DNA of 64,000 nt from Argyresthia goedartella. Lineage: Eukaryota; Arthropoda; Insecta; Lepidoptera; Argyresthiidae. Position 1 is the first letter of the stretch, and each line of letters opens with the position of its first letter. This document shows, in pieces, positions 1 to 10,480 of the stretch. The stretch lies in contig OX463810.1 in assembly GCA_949825045.1 (NCBI GenBank), positions 38,760,201 through 38,824,200 on the forward strand, read 5' to 3'. Both the position numbers and the translations under genes were made by a program. A model generated the notes under the pieces. The model was not told the origin of the DNA. It saw nothing but the letters and a program-made list of their open reading frames with translations, and did no database searches.

Positions 1-340
1 ATATTACTAAACTCCTGTAAAAATAACATTAAAAATATAATAAAACAACCAAAAATTTTCCATTTTTTTTTACCTATTTTTGCGTGTAAGTTTCATATAG
101 GAAACTGATTTCGTCTCCGAGCGCTTGTTCATTTAGTTGAATAATAATGCATTGCGAAAAATATTTTTAAGTATTAAATATAACAGATAATATAAAGATA
201 GGTAATTTTAAAAGTCCATTCTTATCTCTAATAGACCTTTTATAACATATATTTATCCTAAATTTTTATGTTGTCTAGTTTAGCCTAGAATTGAAGCTAA
301 AGATGCATTTCTGGCCATATTTAATCCCTTAAATGTCAAA
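1..340. repeat. Dispersed repeat R8, copy 1 (cut by window edge)
   Basis: This stretch is almost the same as 46045-46367, with only scattered substitutions and small indels. Both copies stop being similar right after a shared TTAATCCCTTA, at about 340 here and 46367 there, so that is the right border of the repeat. The left border lies outside the window. It has no coding capacity. Its class is unknown; the sharp right border suggests a mobile element, not a segmental duplication. Confidence 0.75.
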
Positions 341-880
341 TCGCATACGCAGTGCTGGGTCGCCCGTGCCGCCCGCACGGTGAGGGAGCGTGCGCCCCCC
401 CGCCCCTCAAATGTGTCCGCCCCTGATTAAGACCTTGCCCGGAATGAGAGCTTGCAAATGCAAGAAAGGGTATGATGCTTAGGCATACATTTATACTTTT
501 TAGAAAATATTGCTCATTTTCCGCAAAAATGGATCTAGAGAGTTCTCGTTGGACTTAATGTGTAGCACATTAAGTTTATTTTACAAAGGTTGAGTAAATA
601 TACCCGTATATTATAACGATTCCTTACCCCTTCCAGCACGTTATTTTAGAGGAGGCATCGCGATTTTCAACTATATGCCATAGTAATAATATTCCAAACC
701 TATAACGGGTTTTCATCTGTAGGCCGGACGAACGCGGTTGAAGGGTATAGCTTTCTCGAAAAAATCTGCAGCAAGTTCCAGAATTTCGCAGTTTTTCGAG
801 CATCACGGGAGTAGCGTAGGGTTTACAGGGTTGCAAACTTGGGTTTAAATTACTCTCAGGGGTACTAACTAACAACATAC
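341..880. other. Unassigned DNA with a GC-rich patch
   Basis: I see no gene here. A short GC-rich patch at about 360-425 stands out against the AT-rich surroundings and may be a fragment of an unidentified repeat. The small ORF at 624-878 on the minus strand has no recognisable domain. Confidence 0.4.
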
Positions 881-1360
881 AAAAAAACGGTCAAGTGCGA
901 GTCGGACTCTCGCACAGAGAGTTCCGTACCACCGTACAATGGTAGGGATGGAGAGGAGTGAATAGTTCGGGGTTTACTTAGCAAAGTATTGTGCACCAAT
1001 AACTTTGGTGCGGCTAAGTAGCTGTTTGAAAGTTCATACTCCATGTTCCTAAAGAGATGCATTTATAAGTTTGTATGTGGTTTACAGGGGGGAATGGTAA
1101 TTTTTTGCACTTTTTTGATCAGAACTTCTAAAGTTATAAAAATTAAAATAAAACCGAAAATATTTTTGAAAAGTATATAAATGAAAATTTACAATTTTTC
1201 CTTCACTTTCTTGTAGGCAATTTTTTTTTCATATTAGACTTGAGTTATGTTGCGGTTATCAGGACAGGTATTTTTGCAGAAGATTTAATCTCTTATAGTT
1301 CCTGAGTAAGAGCCTGTGCAGAGGGACCATAAGGATTCCTTCTATGCGGAACCCTAAAAA
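881..1360 (+). repeat. GTTCCG-family repeat, centre type II, complete copy
   Basis: The copy begins with the family's left end (GTCAAGTGCGAGTC then GTTCCGTACCACCG) and closes with its right end (GCGGAACCCTAAAAA). The left ~190 bp match the type I copies at 8661 and 38296 up to GTATGTGGT. After that the centre is different and matches the copy at 9877-10460 (TTTTTTGCACTTTTTTGATC). It is non-coding. This is a family I recognise as very common in Lepidoptera, but I cannot assign its superfamily from sequence alone. Confidence 0.75.
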
Positions 1361-1881
1361 ATCGCGTATCTAGCGCGTTTGCGATTTTCGAAGTTTTTAT
1401 AAACAATACTGTATACAAAACACAGGTTGATTGCGCGAATGACAAACTTGCGTCGAAAAACAGAAAGAAAGTTTGTGTTACGTGACGACAGACTTCATTG
1501 TTGGTTACTCATTACAAAAAATATCATCATTGTTATGTGTTCACCTCTCTTTCGCTCCAATAGAGATGTAACGAAATTGTCTCTTTCCAAAGAAAGTGTG
1601 CAGGCTCATCCATCAGAACTGAACATTTTTACGTCATCTATGCTATTTGTAGTATATGCTAAGTTTTTTCATAGTACTAATTGTTAAATGTTGTAAATAT
1701 ATTCCGCTCCATGTAAGAGACTAGGTTAATTTTACTCATGTAAAATTCGCACCCAAGAAGTTGATAAAACCTATTGTACCAAATAAATGTCTTAAAAAAA
1801 ATAACCTATGATATTGACCTAAAATATTACAGTAGTTCTTACTTAATAGTACAGAAGGAACTTTAGTAGTTACATTTATTT
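1361..1881. other. No feature seen
   Basis: AT-rich sequence. An 86-residue ORF at 1427-1687 on the plus strand has no recognisable domain and no supporting context. Confidence 0.4.
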
Positions 1882-1890
1882 ATTTAAAAT

Positions 1891-2154
1891 GGGAAATATT
1901 AAACTGCACATAAAAAATACTGGTTTGTGCAGCAAATATCCCTTATATTTGCTGCGGTAGCATGGGTGCAGGGTAAAAGGGGTGAGCAAAGCGAAGCCCC
2001 CTTTATCCTTCGTGTTAGGGTCAATATGTAAGAACAACAATAATTACTTAAAACATAAACTTAAGTACCTACTCATAAAATATTTAAAATTAAAAGATAA
2101 AATGTGTTTTTGCTGCGCAAATCATTATTTTTGATGTGCGATTAAATACAAGCC
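1891..2154 (+). mobile_element. Family A hairpin-cassette element, copy A1, 9-bp TSD
   Basis: This 264-bp non-autonomous DNA element begins GGGAAATATTAAACTGCAC and ends at GATTAAATACAAGCC. The ends form imperfect terminal inverted repeats of about 45 bp (both contain CACAT, then A/T-rich sequence, then GATTTGC and GCAGCAAA-like motifs). It is flanked by a perfect 9-bp direct repeat, atttaaaat, at 1882-1890 and 2155-2163. The middle carries the shared stem-loop cassette at about 1946-2068. A 9-bp duplication and ends starting GG suggest mobilisation by a Mutator-like transposase; the superfamily is an inference. Confidence 0.85.
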
Positions 2155-2164
2155 ATTTAAAATA

Positions 2165-3770
2165 TGGGCTTAACAGTCAGAAAAAATAAGTAAGGTATAT
2201 TTTTAAGGGGTTATTTAGGTGTTGTATGTGTTCTTATCTTTTATTACTTATAATTATATAACTTATCTAATTAACATCATACAATGTTGGATATACTACT
2301 TACATCTTTCTGCGTTGCCCTTGTAAAATTAAATATGTACCTACTTTACTGTTGCCTCTGATAATTTTACTACAACTGGAACCAATGCACGTGTGAAATG
2401 AAATGATAGTGAGAGTGAAATGTGACGTCAAGACTAGACTCACAACTGTTGGAGAGAGATGGCAATATTTCTCCACCTGGTTGGAGAGAGTAGGAAATAC
2501 TTATCGAGTTGCACGATACGATTTGTTGCAGGTAGGTAGCTTGCTTTATGGAAAGGTGCCTTATGACATGACTTTTATAGATTGGGGTAGTACTTACTGC
2601 TTAGTCTCTTCTCAACAGGAATTTATGATATTTGGAAGAATTACTAATCTCCAGAAATTTTTGAGCATATTGGAATTAAAATATACCTAGGTTCCTAGTA
2701 TAGCTTAAATCTCTATTACGTAGGTGTATGCACGTTCCTCATTTAGTTAAGTTAAGTTATTTTGTTGGAAAACTTAACCTGCCTAACCTAACCTTAACAC
2801 ACAACAGAACACGGTAAGTTTAGCCACTCATTTTTTTATCGATCTATACGTTGTGTAGGTAGCTGTTTTTTTTCCAACATCGGTATCCTCACGGTACAGC
2901 CATGCAATTTCTGATTCACCAAACTAGCTATATTTGGCTCATACTCTTATTGAATTTAATACTTATCCTTCATTGTGGTAATAAAATAAAATAGGCTCAC
3001 AAATTCGAGGCTCATAAAATTAGAAATCGCCATCCAGAATTGAGACCAACTACCTAGTCAAAAAAAAAGGTTTCAAAGAAAGTAAAAGCGGTCTCAAGTT
3101 TCTTGATGTTTTTATAAACTGCTAACAATAACATAGAAACAACTGCTATTGTAGTAAAATACCAATATTTCGAACTATATTTCAACAAGAGATGGACAGA
3201 ATTTGTACACGTCGTCGTAGGTATTTTTAAAAATATTATTTGATATTAGTTCAAAAACAGAATTATTTAATTAGTAGGGATAATCATATCTTGTGTTATA
3301 TTCGTGGATGTGTACTCTTTTTTACAATACAATCATATAATAAAATTAATAAAAGGCCCTTTAGCTTTAGGCACCTAAGGCCTAATGCAGATTTATCAAA
3401 AATTATAATAAATTAGTTGGCTGGAGTACAAATTTATGTGTGAAAAAAATCACCAAGCCATTTTCATTTATTCCAAAGCATTCTTTTATTCCACCTAAAA
3501 ACAAGTATTTTTGCGCAAAACATTCAAGTAGGTATTCACGTCCGCTTGGTGTAAGCACATAGACGTTGTGTATATATATAGCAGGTAAATAGTTATTACT
3601 TACCGGCCAAGGACTTCAGCTTTTCTGTATGTATTTGAACAAGAAATTTAGAAACGAGATTCTGCCTGTACGTGTACATTCTACCAGCTAAACCTACCTA
3701 TAGGTACACAAGTGGTTACTAGCGCCATCTGTTGTAAATTGGTTTGAAGTAAACGCAAGCAAATAAATTA
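2165..3770. other. No confident feature
   Basis: AT-rich non-coding DNA. A 95-residue plus-strand ORF at 2403-2690 has no domain that I recognise. Nothing here resembles the repeat families found elsewhere in the window. Confidence 0.4.
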
Positions 3771-3892
3771 TTGAATTTTGCTGTAGATTTAAATGATACG
3801 CAAACACAAATAAATTTAAAATATTTTGCCCCACAAAACATAGTTCAAAGGCGAGCTTATCTTCACCGTAAGATTATAAAAACCGTTAGTTT

Positions 3893-4036
3893 GACGACCC
3901 GAATGGCCGAGTCGGCAGTGACCCTGCCTACGAAGCCAGGGGTCCCGGGTTCGAGTCCCGGTGGGGGCAAATATTAGTTTGATGAGAACGGATGTTTGTA
4001 GTCATGGTTGTTTATCAAGGTATTATTATTATTATT
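3893..4036 (+). mobile_element. SINE S1a (tRNA-derived head), internally deleted
   Basis: The head has tRNA-like RNA polymerase III boxes: an A box (TGGCCGAGTCGG) and a B box (GGTTCGAGTCC), about 50 bp apart. The body following GTGGGGGCAAATATT matches other S1 copies but lacks about 110 bp just before the tail, which is a run of ATT at 4021-4036. S1 sits within the left arm of element B1. It is not a tRNA gene, because the head is fused to a repeated body present in six places in the window. Confidence 0.85.
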
Positions 4037-4150
4037 AAAATATTGACAAGATATACATTAAAATAGTGTACAAAGGCGAGCTTATCTCTAACAAGAGATC
4101 TCTTCCAGCAAACCATGTCAGGATGAGATAGGTTAATCACAGAGCACGGG
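4037..4150 (-). mobile_element. LINE X1 3' UTR fragment
   Basis: Contains the conserved X1 3' UTR block (CAAAGGCGAGCTTATCTCTA, then GAGATCTCTTCCAGCAAACC) seen downstream of the LINE frames at 57 kb, 51.4 kb and 5.3 kb. It has no coding sequence. It is joined directly to the tail of SINE S1a. Confidence 0.65.
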
Positions 4151-4425
4151 TAGGGTATGTTTCTTTTGTTCTTACATGCCAAATTAACACGAAGGATAAA
4201 GGGGCATTCGCTTCGCTCACCCCCTTTAGCATTCACCTACACTGACCCACCACTTCGCCTTTGCAATTCAAGTTAGAACCAGTTCACAATCTAACTTGAT
4301 TATACACTGTGTTATATTGTAAGCAATATGGTACAGTTTACAATTTCTCGACAGTTTATGAACTAACGAGAAAAGACTCGTAAGATTGTCAACTAAAGGT
4401 TTTCACAATTTTACGACAATTTGAA

Positions 4426-5230
4426 CGAGAATAATCTTATACATATAATGTTACCGGCAAAATATGCCCAGACAATGTATAGAATGCCGGGCCTCTTTAG
4501 GCAATGTGCGAAATAATATCTGTAACCAATTAACCATCTTTATCACACACATTGTCTAGTAAATGTATACAATGACTAGGCAGCAATGTATAAAACTTAC
4601 ACCGTAGTACCGTTGAATATCTTTGCATTACAAATAAATCACATTTAGTATTTAATCGCACATTGAAGATTTTTCCAACCCATATTCCACAGTTTTTTCC
4701 GACAAAAAAACTCTAATTTTCCTAAATTTACTAGATTTAGTTAGCAACTTATATTTTTAGACTTTAGACATGATGTGTTCAATTGTTACTAAGTTCATCA
4801 TGATACAAGTGCGCACAGTTGGTCATTAATTAATTAAATAATTAATAATTTCAATAATTTGCGCGAAAAAAGTTAGCCAAGTGTCTAATGATGACCAGTG
4901 CACGCGCATTCCATGCGACGTTTTTCATCACACTTGCGAGGGAAAATACCATACTGACTTAAGATAATAATTAACCACACAACCAAAACGTCAACAAAAG
5001 CTCGCTGATTTGTTTTTTTCCGCACGCCGCACTAGCGATCCGCGCTGGTGTAAATAAAGGCACTGGCAAAACCGCTAAACAGCCTATAAAAATAATGTTT
5101 TGAATTCGAAAATTAACGTTAAAATATAGAGAAAAATATATAATCTGATGAAATAATGTCTAAAATTTGATGATGTTTTTATTATCATTCATATGCATAC
5201 ATACAAGTTTGTAATAAATCTAGCATCTGC
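4426..5230. other. No feature seen
   Basis: AT-rich, non-coding, with no recognised repeat. Confidence 0.35.
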
Positions 5231-5234
5231 TCGC

Positions 5235-5740
5235 TCATATTCGTATTCTTTATTGCACATAAATCTTAATGGTAAGATAACAGAACATTTTATGAGCAAA
5301 GGCGAGCTTATCTCTAAACAGAATTTTCTCCCAGCAAACCTAGGCAGGACAGAAAAAGTTATGCAACAGGAAAGTCCTAGTGCGCAATAAAACTACGACT
5401 ATACTAATTATCTACAAAATTAAAACATAATAATAAATGATATATATACTATATAAAATACAATTTCACAAAAATAAAATATATATAAACATATACTTTC
5501 TTATATATACACATCTATAAAAGTAGGTACTATCACGAAAGAGAAAGGAAATGCTCTTTCAATCTTTTTTTAGAAGTGAACACTAAGGAACTATCTACAA
5601 TACCGCAGGGAAGTGCGTTCTACAGTCGGATTGCCCTTAGCCTAAACGAGAGTCTTTAAGCAACAGTGTTATTGAAAGGAGATCCTAATATCTTAAATAG
5701 TTTATTTTTATATTTGTTTTTTGTAGGCCTAGAAACTCTT
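5235..5740 (-). mobile_element. LINE X1, 5'-truncated 3' end with ORF2 C-terminus remnant
   Basis: Read on the minus strand, about 5545-5645 encodes a decayed version of the last residues of the X1 ORF2, matching the NSLPCTIRDSPS and KNRLKEH region that ends the open frame at 57213. It contains an in-frame stop. Downstream (lower coordinates) is the X1 3' UTR block (AAAGGCGAGCTTATCTCTAA near 5300) and the TTTATTGCACATAAA motif near 5250. LINEs are usually truncated at the 5' end by incomplete target-primed reverse transcription, which fits this piece. Confidence 0.7.
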
Positions 5741-5924
5741 AGTGGATATTGAAAAAATAGTAAGGTTCATGCGGTAAGTAAAGTTAAAAAGCACTGGTGC
5801 GTAATAAGCTCCATTATGAACTTAAATTTGTTGTCCATAAAGAGTTACTTTACGAGTTAGTGTGTTGAAAAATCGGCTACGATATGTAAAAGAATAGCCG
5901 TTATTTGATATATAAGTAATGTTA

Positions 5925-6860
5925 ATATGTCGAGTAGTAAGAAAATTTTGGAGCTCGATTCGGCCAACTTCCAACTGAGGTGCCAGATAAAGATATATCA
6001 GACAAGATGCTTTGTGTCATAAAGATCAATAATCAACCACGATATGTCAAAAAATAGCCTTCTTAGATATGCCAGAAATTAAAATATGTAGAGTAGTAAG
6101 AAATATTTAGGTCACTAGCTTTTGGAGCAGGATTAGGCCAACTTCCGAACGCGATGCCAGATAACGACATATACGACATGATGTTCTTTATCATAAAGAA
6201 CACCGTGTCAACCCGAAGAATAGCCGTTCTTCGATATTTCAGAAATAAAACTGTGTCGAGAAGTAAGAACATTTTAGGTCGCTAGGATGTGGAAGCGGAT
6301 TCGACCAACTTCCAAGCAATATGCTATATAATGAATGACATATCAGACACAATGTTCTGCATTATAAAGATTATTAATCAACTACAATATATTAAAGAAT
6401 AGGCGTTTTTTTGCTGCTGCTTGCTGCCAACTTTTAACCGATATGCCAGAAAACGGCATATTAGACATGATGCTCTGTGTCCTAATGATAATTAATAAAC
6501 CACAATATGTCAAAGAATAATTGTTTTTCGATATCTCATAAATTAAAATATGTCGAGTAGTAAGAACATTCTAGGTCGCCAGATTTTGGAGCTAGATTCG
6601 GCCAACTTCCAGCCAAGATGCCAGTTAATGACATTTGAGATACGAATTCCTGTGTCATATAAATCATTCGGGAACCACGATATATCAAAAAATAGCCGTT
6701 GTTTGTATAACAGAAATTTTAAATCCGTCGGCTGGTATGATTTACGCTGGTAGCTTTTGGAGCCGGATTCGGCCAACATCCCAGATAATGACATTATTTG
6801 AACATCAAATATTGAAAACGCCATTGCATAATGAAATAAGTCATCTTGCAGATTTTCACA
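5925..6860 (+). repeat. Decayed ~162-bp tandem array, about six units
   Basis: A unit starting ATATGTCGAGTAGTAAGAA recurs near 5925, 6087, 6251, 6548 and, degraded, near 6720. A unit missing its start lies near 6411. Spacings are about 162, 164, 160, 137 and 172 bp. Each unit carries GGATTCGGCCAACTTCC, GATGCCAGATAA and AATAGCCGTT motifs. Units differ by many substitutions, so the array is old. Small ORFs across it (for example 6543-6896 on the minus strand) are read-through of the repeat and not genes. Confidence 0.85.
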
Positions 6861-7008
6861 ATACGTCATAAAATACAGGATATAAATACAAATCATATGT
6901 AAATTACTGAGGTCGTTTTGATTTGATTTGCATCACACAACTGATCACACGACATACAGTGGGCTTTCAAAACCTCTCTCATCGAAATACGTTTGGGTAG
7001 ATTAAAAT

Positions 7009-7260
7009 GGCTGGTATTTAATCGCACAGCAAAAATACCGATTTTCACAGCTAAAAAGGATCAGCAAAAACCCTTTTTATGTTTTAAGTATTTTTGTTGT
7101 TCTTACATGTTCAACCTTATACGAAGGATAGAGGACGCTTCGCTTCACTACTCGTATTTTGCCCTGATATTCGCTGTAAAAATCAGTAGTATATTTGCTT
7201 TTAAAATCAGTATATTTGCTGTGCAAATCAGTATTATTGATGTGCAGTTTAATATTTCCC
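7009..7260 (-). mobile_element. Family A element, copy A2, perfect 9-bp TSD
   Basis: Runs from GGCTGGTATTTAATCGCAC to GCAGTTTAATATTTCCC, the reverse orientation of A1. The flanks gattaaaat at 7000-7008 and 7261-7269 are identical 9-bp direct repeats. The cassette is partly deleted: the stem's second arm is missing, with CTTCGCTTCACTACTCG joined to GTATTTTGCCCTGATAT. No coding capacity. Confidence 0.85.
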
Positions 7261-7699
7261 GATTAAAATGTGCTGAACTGTTTTTTTTGTATAGTTTATA
7301 ATATTCAGGATTAGTTAAATGAAAAAAGAAATAAGATCATAGGATATTGAGTTGCTATTTTCATAAGATTGAAACTCGTCACAGATCGTCACAGATCGGT
7401 ATCCAGCGTAATATTCATATTCATTCATTCATTCGTGGGGTCAAAAAATATTAGAAAATTTTACAAGCTGCTATCTGCCATCTTTAATTTCGTAAGAAGT
7501 TTCTTTTTATATTATAGATGTTAATATGATTTGTTTATGGTTTAAGATATTTATTTCTGAAAAAGAATACAAATTGAGAAAATAAAAGTTACTAAAACTA
7601 AACTAAAACTTTTTTATTGTATTATATTTTTATTGTATTCAGTTTTTAGGCGTGTCTAGTTTTAACATGCTCATCGAAATTACATTTAGTTCATTCAGG

Positions 7700-8123
7700 C
7701 CCCCGCTCGATGGCTGCCAAAATATTTAATTGTATACCGAAATCAATTCAGTCTATAGAAAAAATTAATGTATTTAAAAATGCCCTTAATAAATACTTAG
7801 TACGAAAAAGTTATTATACTCTACAAGAGTTTTTTGATGAACATGGCAAAAACTAGGTTTGGAGCTTGTGAGACTTGTGTTATTATATCTTAAGTAAAAG
7901 TAAAATATATTCTGTTATTGTTCTTGTTTTAGAGAGTCTATGAAAATTAATAATAAATAAAATAAGTAATCTAGGTAGTAAGTAAGAATTTAAGTTATAA
8001 CCTTTTATAATCCTAAGTTAGCAGCGCCCTAGCAGGGTTCTTGTTTGTTCCTGAAAATACTTATCTAAGACCCTATGTACAACAAGAAAGCTAATAAACG
8101 TCTATTCTATTCTATTCTAAATT
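7700..8123 (+). mobile_element. LINE Z 3' end, 5'-truncated
   Basis: The frame 7713-7856 encodes 47 residues and a stop, resembling the C-terminal tail of many insect LINE ORF2 proteins (AAKIFNCIP, then KYLVRKSYYTLQEFF). A 3' UTR of about 240 bp follows and ends in a TTCTA microsatellite tail at about 8101-8119, the same tail as the copy at 8861-9645. Everything upstream of the C-terminus is missing. Confidence 0.75.
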
Positions 8124-8216
8124 ATTAGTTACTTAGATTATTTTAATTGACGATGCACTTTTCGGATTACTAAAACTAAATAATTACAACTTCGACAGCG
8201 CGTGAGAGCATTTAAT

Positions 8217-8345
8217 TATTGTAGTCAGGGTAGTCCTTAAAGTATTGTAGTCAGGGTAGTCCTTAAAGTATTGTAGTCAGGGTAGTCCTTAAAGTATTGT
8301 AGTCAGGGTAGTCCTTAAAGTATTGTAGTCAGGGTAGTCCTTAAA
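8217..8345. repeat. 26-bp minisatellite, five near-perfect units
   Basis: The unit TATTGTAGTCAGGGTAGTCC plus TTAAAG is repeated five times with essentially no divergence; GTAGTCAGGGTAGTCC starts at 8221, 8247, 8273, 8299 and 8325. Near-identity implies recent expansion or ongoing homogenisation. There are no unique spacers, so it is not a CRISPR array. Confidence 0.95.
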
Positions 8346-8660
8346 AACCCATACAGTTTAGAGATGTTCCGTTCGGAAAGGGTGTGTTTACATTTCATAA
8401 TTCTGGTAAGTGAGATAGAAACAATTTAGTCATGAAGGGTCTTTAGAAATGTGACTTTTCAGTAGTTTTTTGAAAATAGGTTTAACACTCTAAGCACTCC
8501 TGTTTGGCAGCCTTCGTGTACGGAATCCTTAAAAATAGAGAATCATACATATAATTCAACTAGGTAAGTAATTGTGATACATGCTTCATGTGAATGCTTA
8601 GTACCTATATCAACGAAGCTAGTAACGAAAGGTTTAAATAAATAGGCCGTTATTAGTAGT

Positions 8661-9876
8661 AAAAAAACCGGTCAAGTGCGCGTCTAAATCGCGCACGAAG
8701 GGTTCCGTACCACCGTTCAATGGAAGCGATGGTGTGGAGTGAATAGTTTGGATTTTACACAGCAAAATATTGTTTACAAAGTTATTGATGCGGTTACTTT
8801 CACACTCCATGTACGTAACCAGGTGCATTCATAAGTTTGTATGTGGTATTGAAAGAATTGCTGCTGGTAAGAACTAAAAAAATTATACAGAGAATTCAGA
8901 ATTCATGCGCAAGGTTCTGTTTGACTATCCCACGGAGAGCGCACATTACCCCTTACTTAAATAGTAACAACTTACTCAATACTTTTCGGTGTGATTCAGA
9001 AGCAGCAACCTTCATACTTATACAACAAGTTAAAATTTTGTAATCGTCAGTCTCATATTCCATTAAGAATGGTCTGCCCATCCCACCATTCATCAGCATT
9101 TCGGGGAAGCTTCCGTTACTGCGCCACGAAATGCTGGAACAATATCCCTCCCCCTATTAGACAGTTCCCTTCAATAGGCAGTTTTAAATTAAAATATAAG
9201 AAATATCTACTTACTAAGCAAAAAGGCCTACAGTAAAGTTGTTTCATACCCATTATCAATTGTTTGTTCTAAATTATCTGTTATAGTGTTACATAAGCTG
9301 TTGTGGTTTTAATTATATTTTTGCTGCGCATGTAATGCTAAGATCCAGTTGTAATAAATCGTACTTACATAAATACTGAGACTGAGCTTCAGCTAAATGT
9401 GATAGTGATGCATCATAATACTTTAATATCTGCACTGTTTTCATATGGTTCCAATACGTTTAATATTTAAGTGTAAGGCATCCACTGAAAATCAGCGCCG
9501 TGGCCCAACCATGGCATAAGGCTGAGTGGAGACCTTTTTGGTGCATAATACTCGTACATAAGACTGTAATAATTTTAAGTTAATTTATTCTATTGTATTT
9601 TTATGTGCCAAATAAAGTTTATTCTATTCTATTCTATTCTATTCTAATTGTTGTATGGGAACCCCTTAAATATTTCTTTTATCCTGTTTTTTAGTATTTG
9701 TTGTTATAGCGGCAACAGAAATACATAATCTGTGAAAATTTCAACTCTCTAGCTAGCTAGGTTCTTGAGATACAGCCTGGTGACAGACGGACGCGGACGG
9801 ACGGACGGACGGACGGACAGCGAAGTCTTAGTAATAGGGTCCCGTTTGGAACCCTTCGGGTACGGAACCCTAAAAA
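8661..9876 (+). repeat. GTTCCG-family repeat, centre type I, split by a LINE
   Basis: The left part (8661-8860) and right part (9651-9876) together match the uninterrupted minus-strand copy at 38296-38697 from end to end. The right part ends in TACGGAACCCTAAAAA and contains a small ACGG run near 9790-9818. Between the parts lies LINE Z with a 5-bp target duplication (aattg). Joining the parts gives about 426 bp, close to the 402 bp of the intact copy. Confidence 0.9.
8861..9645 (+). mobile_element. LINE Z, 5'-truncated insertion with aattg target duplication
   Basis: The insert starts at 8861 and ends with a TTCTA microsatellite at about 9621-9645, flanked by aattg at 8856-8860 and 9646-9650. 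It encodes the ORF2 C-terminus in two frames: 8861-9043 (IQRIQNSCARFCLTIPRR, then HITPYLNS) and 8991-9236 (CWNNIPPPIRQFPS, then FKLKYKKYL). A frameshift lies between them near 9000-9040, so it is a dead copy. The 3' UTR carries a block near 9478-9545 (AATCAGCGCCGTGGCCCAAC). Confidence 0.85.
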
Positions 9877-10460
9877 CCAAACAAGTGCGAGTCTGACTCG
9901 CGCACGAAGGGTTCCATACCACCGGAAAATGGAAAGGATAGTGTGGAGTCGATGGGTTGGAATTTACATAGCAAAATGTTGTTTACAATGTTATTGGTGC
10001 AGCAATTTACATACTCCATGTACAGGTGTACCAGGTGCATTTATAAGTTTGTATGTGGTTTACAGATAAATAAAATTGGCAATTCCTTAGGTTTAATTAT
10101 GGCTTAAGTTCGATATTTTTTGCATAATTTTAGACACTATGGTTTCGAATATAAAGGGGGGGATGGTATTTTTTTGCACTTTTTTGATCATAACTTCTGA
10201 AGTTATCAAAACTTTTTTTTTTAAGTTTATAAAGAGTCTTTTTAAACTACACCCTACATGAATTATAATTACGGTGTTTTTTTTCGTTCCACTCCATTTT
10301 TTTGTGAGCTTTTTTTTTTCATATTAGACTTGAATTATGTTGCGGTTTTAAGATTTTAAGACTCTATCTCTTATATTTCCTGAGACAAGTGCCTGTGGCC
10401 GACGAACGGACGGACACGCGAGTGATCCTTTTTTACCATTTGAGGTACGGAACTCTAAAA
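9877..10460 (+). repeat. GTTCCG-family repeat, centre type II, long copy
   Basis: Begins immediately after the previous GTTCCG copy, giving a head-to-tail type I / type II pair. The left end (AACAAGTGCGAGTCTGACTC) and GTTCCATACCACCG are followed by the shared left body, then the type II centre (TTTTTTGCACTTTTTTGATC), and it closes at GGTACGGAACTCTAAAAA. It matches 881-1360 with extra internal sequence. Non-coding. Confidence 0.75.
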
Positions 10461-10480
10461 ATTAACTCGAGTTCCTGGCA

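Larger units (their letters stand above)
3862..4425 (-). mobile_element. Family B inverted-repeat element, copy B1, decayed and interrupted
   Basis: The left end (CACCGTAAGATTATAAAAACC at 3864) matches the terminal repeat of the intact family B copy at 60061-60430. The right part at about 4140-4425 carries the stem-loop cassette, the AACTAACGAGAAAA motif and a decayed right terminal repeat. Between the two lie a SINE and a LINE 3' fragment, so B1 was hit by later insertions. The cassette stem is poorly kept here, with about three mismatches. Both borders are approximate. Confidence 0.6.

Noticed and set aside
2778..2800. Telomeric TTAGG-type repeat (CCTAACCTAACC)
   Set aside because: Only two units and irregular neighbours; chance or very short, not a telomeric tract.
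8217..8345. Possible CRISPR-like array
   Set aside because: Units are contiguous with no unique spacers, and the DNA is eukaryotic. It is a minisatellite.
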